In this document: one piece after another, positions 61,246 through 64,000 of the stretch | Layout: the number at the start of each line of letters is the position of its first letter | Numbering within the stretch: position 1 is the first letter of the stretch | Origin: Cryptomeria japonica | Taxonomy: Eukaryota > Streptophyta > Pinopsida > Cupressales > Cupressaceae | Assembly (NCBI RefSeq): GCF_030272615.1 | Contig: NC_081410.1 | Location: 144,260,349-144,324,348 of the forward strand | Direction of reading: 5' to 3' | DNA: 64,000 nt | Notes under the pieces: generated by a model | The model's database searches: none | Seen by the model: only the letters and a program-made list of their open reading frames with translations | What the model was told of the DNA's origin: nothing | Program-made: the position numbers and the translations under genes

Positions 61246-62722
61246 GTGGATGTTTCTAGATCATGTGCTATGTCTATGCAGGAAAAGCGGGTTGATAGAA
61301 CTCAATATGTAAAAAATGGAGCTATAGGGAGCCTTGCTCACACACTCACAGGACTTCTTGGTGCAAGCTATGGAGTTATGAAGCATAACTCAGCTTCCCA
61401 AGGATGGTCCCATGGTTCTCTATATTGCGCGGTCCCTCAAACCAATGTTTTTGCTCTCAGATCACTGATCAAAATGGTTTAGGGATGGCAAATGCAAGAA
61501 CGAGGGATGCTTTTTGTTGATTTAATATGAGATGCATCCTAAGCTATGCATGATTCTAGAAATGCAATAAACTAACTATAAGATGACAAGGTTAGTATAA
61601 ATAATATCCTAACAAGATATATTAGTCTATGATTGAGCTAAATGATAAAGAAAGTACTCTAAACATGCATATTTAGACTAATTCCTAGTTAAAGAAAGGC
61701 TAAAATGATGAGCATAAAAATGGTATGAAAGCTTGAATGTATTTGAGCATAACTGTGATACTACAAACTTGGATTGATATCTAAAAATGGAGGAATGAGA
61801 GCTCTATTTATAGCAAAAATAGGGCAATGGATGGCCAAGATTGAAAGGTTTAATCAAGGGTTGAGTTTGAAAGTTGGGAATCCATGTTTGTAATTTGCAC
61901 CAATGAAATGATGACAAATGTCAACATAGGGTTGGGTTGAGAGAAGGGGTTGGAGACATTAAATGCCTAAGAATACCCTATGGTCATCTAGAGATAAGGG
62001 TTAAGCTTAAGTTAGGCTTACCCATTGGATTAAGAGTTAATCCAAGGATAAACTCTTGTGCAAATGATTAAGAAATAATCATGGTCAAAGCATTAAAGGC
62101 TTGATGAGACCCTTGGGTTGGATGAAGGTTAAGTTAGGCAAAAAGTCTCTAACCATGTAAGAGGGTTGAATTAACCATTAATGGTTTGGGAGACTGTGGA
62201 AAATTAAGTGGTTGAAGATTTGAAGCCTTTAATGGTTATCAAAGACTTTAAGGGTTTGAGAAGTGGCTTCCCTTTGTTTAGGGATGTGACAAAGTTTAGA
62301 AGATGGGTTAGGTTAATTTAGAAGTGATTAGAAGGGTCTAGAAGAAATTAGGAAGGGGTTTAGGAAGCAAGTGGGAGATGTAGGATTTTGCAAGTGGATG
62401 GAGGGATAATAGGATTTTAATTGAATAAAATGAATTTCATTCAATTTGGTTGTAATTGGGGAAATTAAATAAATTAGATTTATTCAATTTAGGATAAACT
62501 ATTTAATTAAATTTGAATTTAATTAAAAGTGGATAGAAGGGATTTAATTGAATAAAATGATTTATTCATTAAATGAGTATAGTGAATTTAATTTAAATAA
62601 ATTGAGTAATTTACTTAATTAAATAGAGGAATACGGGTAATTTAATTAAATTGGATTTAATTAAATAGAGAAATGAACATAAAATATTCATTTAGGAATA
62701 TGGTCATTTTTATACGTCTACA
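61246..62722 (-). repeat. 3' LTR of a gypsy-type element, minus orientation
   Basis: On the minus strand the LTR starts TGTAGACGTATAAAAATGACC at 62722, preceded by a polypurine tract. A TATA box (GCTATAAATAGAGC) lies at 61799-61813. It resembles the plus-strand LTR at 13156. The inner boundary near 61246 is approximate. A short plus-strand open frame at 61246-61482 lies within the LTR and is not considered a gene. Confidence 0.7.
61799..61813 (-). promoter_or_regulatory. TATA box of the minus-strand gypsy-type LTR
   Basis: Minus-strand GCTATAAATAGAGC corresponds to the CTATAAATAGAGCC of the LTR at 13156. Confidence 0.55.
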
Positions 62723-62737
62723 TTTTGCCCCTCTTTG
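62723..62737 (-). promoter_or_regulatory. Polypurine tract
   Basis: Minus-strand AAAGAGGGGCAAAA lies directly beside the LTR start TGTAGACG. Confidence 0.75.
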
Positions 62738-62789
62738 AAGTGACATGTGTGCACATGTTGATTCAAAGAAAATTTGTCGGATATGCTGT

Positions 62790-62995
62790 CAAAATTTGAT
62801 CGATATGATGTTGTGGATATGAAAAATTGATTTGATATGAAAAGTCGATATGATGCTGTGGATATGAAAAATTGATATGATGTTGTAGATTTGATGAGCG
62901 ATATTGATGATACCCCAGATATGAAGAATTGTTTTGATATGAAAAGTTGATATGAGACTGATGTGAAATAGATGTTGAGATTTGATATGATATGC
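62790..62995. repeat. Degenerate GATATGA-rich repeats
   Basis: Words such as GATATGAAAAATTGATATGATG and GATATGAAAAGT(C/T)GATATGA recur at irregular spacing. They are probably remnants of a short tandem array in the 3' untranslated region of the gypsy-type element. Confidence 0.6.
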
Positions 62996-63140
62996 CCCCT
63001 CAGGAGATTGTTCATGCACACAAGGCATGAATGATCTCTCGAAAGAAGAAGAATGTTGTTTGAAAGATAGAAGAGTGGATAGTGATGGCATGCATGGGTT
63101 TGATAAGATTGATTAGATTGAATGGAATGAGAGCAAGTCT

Positions 63141-63465
63141 GGTTTTAGGTATGACACCTCCTGTATAAGACATGGATGATCGAGCATCCGGTTTCAGGAA
63201 TGATACCGCATGTATAAGACATGGATGATTGAGCATCTGGTTTCAAGAATGATACCGCCTGTATAAGACATGGATGATCGAGTGTCTGGTTTCAAGAATG
63301 ATATATCCTGTATAAGATCGATCAAAACACCTGGTTTCAGGAACAATATATCCTGTATAAGAGTTGATCAAAACATCTAGTTTCAGGAACGATATATCCT
63401 ATATAAGAGCTTATCAAAACATCTAGTTTCAGGAAAGATACATACTGTATAAGACATGATAGAAG
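63141..63465. repeat. Tandem array, seven units of 45-49 bp
   Basis: Units begin GGTTTCAGGAA or AGTTTCAGGAA at 63141, 63190, 63239, 63288, 63333, 63379 and 63425. The first three are 49 bp and share CTGTATAAGACATGGATGAT; the later ones are 45-46 bp and share ATATATCCTGTATAAGA. The change of unit length inside the array suggests two rounds of expansion. No spacers, so not a CRISPR-like array. Confidence 0.92.
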
Positions 63466-63535
63466 ATAGTTTGGAAGAATGATAGAAGATAGTTTGGAAG
63501 AATGATGAAGATAGTTTCGAAGAATGATAGAAGAT
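63458..63535. repeat. Tandem array, three units of 22-23 bp
   Basis: GATAGAAGATAGTTTGGAAG is repeated at 63458 and 63481, then a variant starts at 63504. Confidence 0.88.
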
Positions 63536-63635
63536 ATGAAAGTGAAGAAAGATTCCATGATGATGTGATAGATATGCATGCGAGGGATGCAATGATGAAT
63601 GATGAATGATATTTTGAAAATGAGATGTATGATAT

Positions 63636-63695
63636 GATATGCAACTAATTGTAAAATGATATGCAACTACTTGTAAAATGATATGCAACTACTTG
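63636..63695. repeat. Tandem array, 22-bp unit, 2.7 copies
   Basis: GATATGCAACTA(A/C)TTGTAAA starts at 63636, 63658 and 63680. Confidence 0.9.
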
Positions 63696-64000
63696 TTTTT
63701 GAAGCATCCTCATTCTGCATTTGTCATCCTGATATAACCATATGTTATTTGCTTTCGAGATAAGTATCATCATTGAGCATTGATTTGTTGAGGATATGTT
63801 GAAAATTTATACAAGCATAATGGTATAATTAAACCATGATGACCTGAGAAAAATTTACATGATGTTTTGATTTTGCAAGATAGCACAAGCGTCAAGGTAT
63901 AATTGAACTAGGATGACCTAAGTGCGGATTGCGTAAACAGACAAGATTAAATCATTTATATGCGTGAAGTGGAATCAGACCTTCAGTGATATTTGATGTA
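63696..64000 (-). other. Internal untranslated region of the gypsy-type element, to window end
   Basis: No open frame. An imperfect duplication (CAAGCATAATGGTATAATTAAACCATGATGACCTGAG and CAAGCGTCAAGGTATAATTGAACTAGGATGACCTAAG) starts at about 63813 and 63887. Its coding region would lie beyond the window. Confidence 0.45.

Noticed and set aside
61246-61482. 78-codon frame
   Set aside because: Lies inside a gypsy-type LTR; no domain or conserved features seen.
63141-63465. CRISPR-like array
   Set aside because: Units are contiguous with no unique spacers, and the context is a plant retroelement.

Overview
This 64 kb window reads as repeat-packed intergenic DNA from a large plant nuclear genome. 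I found no convincing host gene. The sequence is A+T-rich, every recognisable coding region belongs to a retroelement, and insertions are nested in one another. The families present (Ty1/copia and Ty3/gypsy LTR elements with initiator-Met-tRNA primer sites, a plant LINE whose ORF1 looks like DUF4283 and whose ORF2 ends in RNase H, and a tRNA-derived SINE) point to a seed plant. The density of old, nested LTR elements suggests a giant genome such as a conifer, but that is inference.

Layout. 1-2644: 3' end of an LTR element (helical C-terminal ORF, polypurine tract, 3' LTR). 2645-4807: AT-rich DNA with a 180-bp direct duplication and a SINE. 4808-12498: full-length minus-strand Ty1/copia element (TSD TAGAT), gag-pol in one frame with five nonsense codons. 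12508-18300: AT-rich duplications and a gypsy-type LTR apparently split by a coiled-coil-encoding retrosequence. 18300-19800: polypyrimidine tract. 19800-25086: no genes seen. 25087-33075: complete minus-strand LTR element (TSD TGTAC) with a zinc-knuckle gag-like ORF and a very long second ORF but no protease, integrase or reverse transcriptase. 33574-37714: short gag-protease-only LTR element (TSD AAGGG). 38270-40985: large foldback structure with CT-rich and GA-rich arms. 41569-48240: near full-length LINE with ORF1, ORF2 and an intact extra downstream ORF. 48530-55577: gypsy integrase gene split by a second copia element (49295-55249). 55578-61250: degraded relative of the 25087-33075 element, whose primer-binding site was hit by another coiled-coil retrosequence with a perfect 17-bp target duplication. 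61250-64000: minus-strand gypsy-type LTR and an untranslated region full of tandem repeats.

How the parts relate. Three loci (1-1203, 25087-33075, 55578-60780) share a pol-less architecture: coiled-coil plus CCHC-array gag-like ORF1 and a long ORF2 of unknown function. Their LTRs share sequence blocks with the pol-bearing copia element at 4808-12498, so a non-autonomous/autonomous partnership is plausible. The two coiled-coil retrosequences (about 14201-15375 and 56832-57775) look like ORF1-only, LINE-mobilised elements. Damage in the best-preserved elements is almost purely nonsense substitution without frameshifts, which is what methylated, silenced retroelements would be expected to show.
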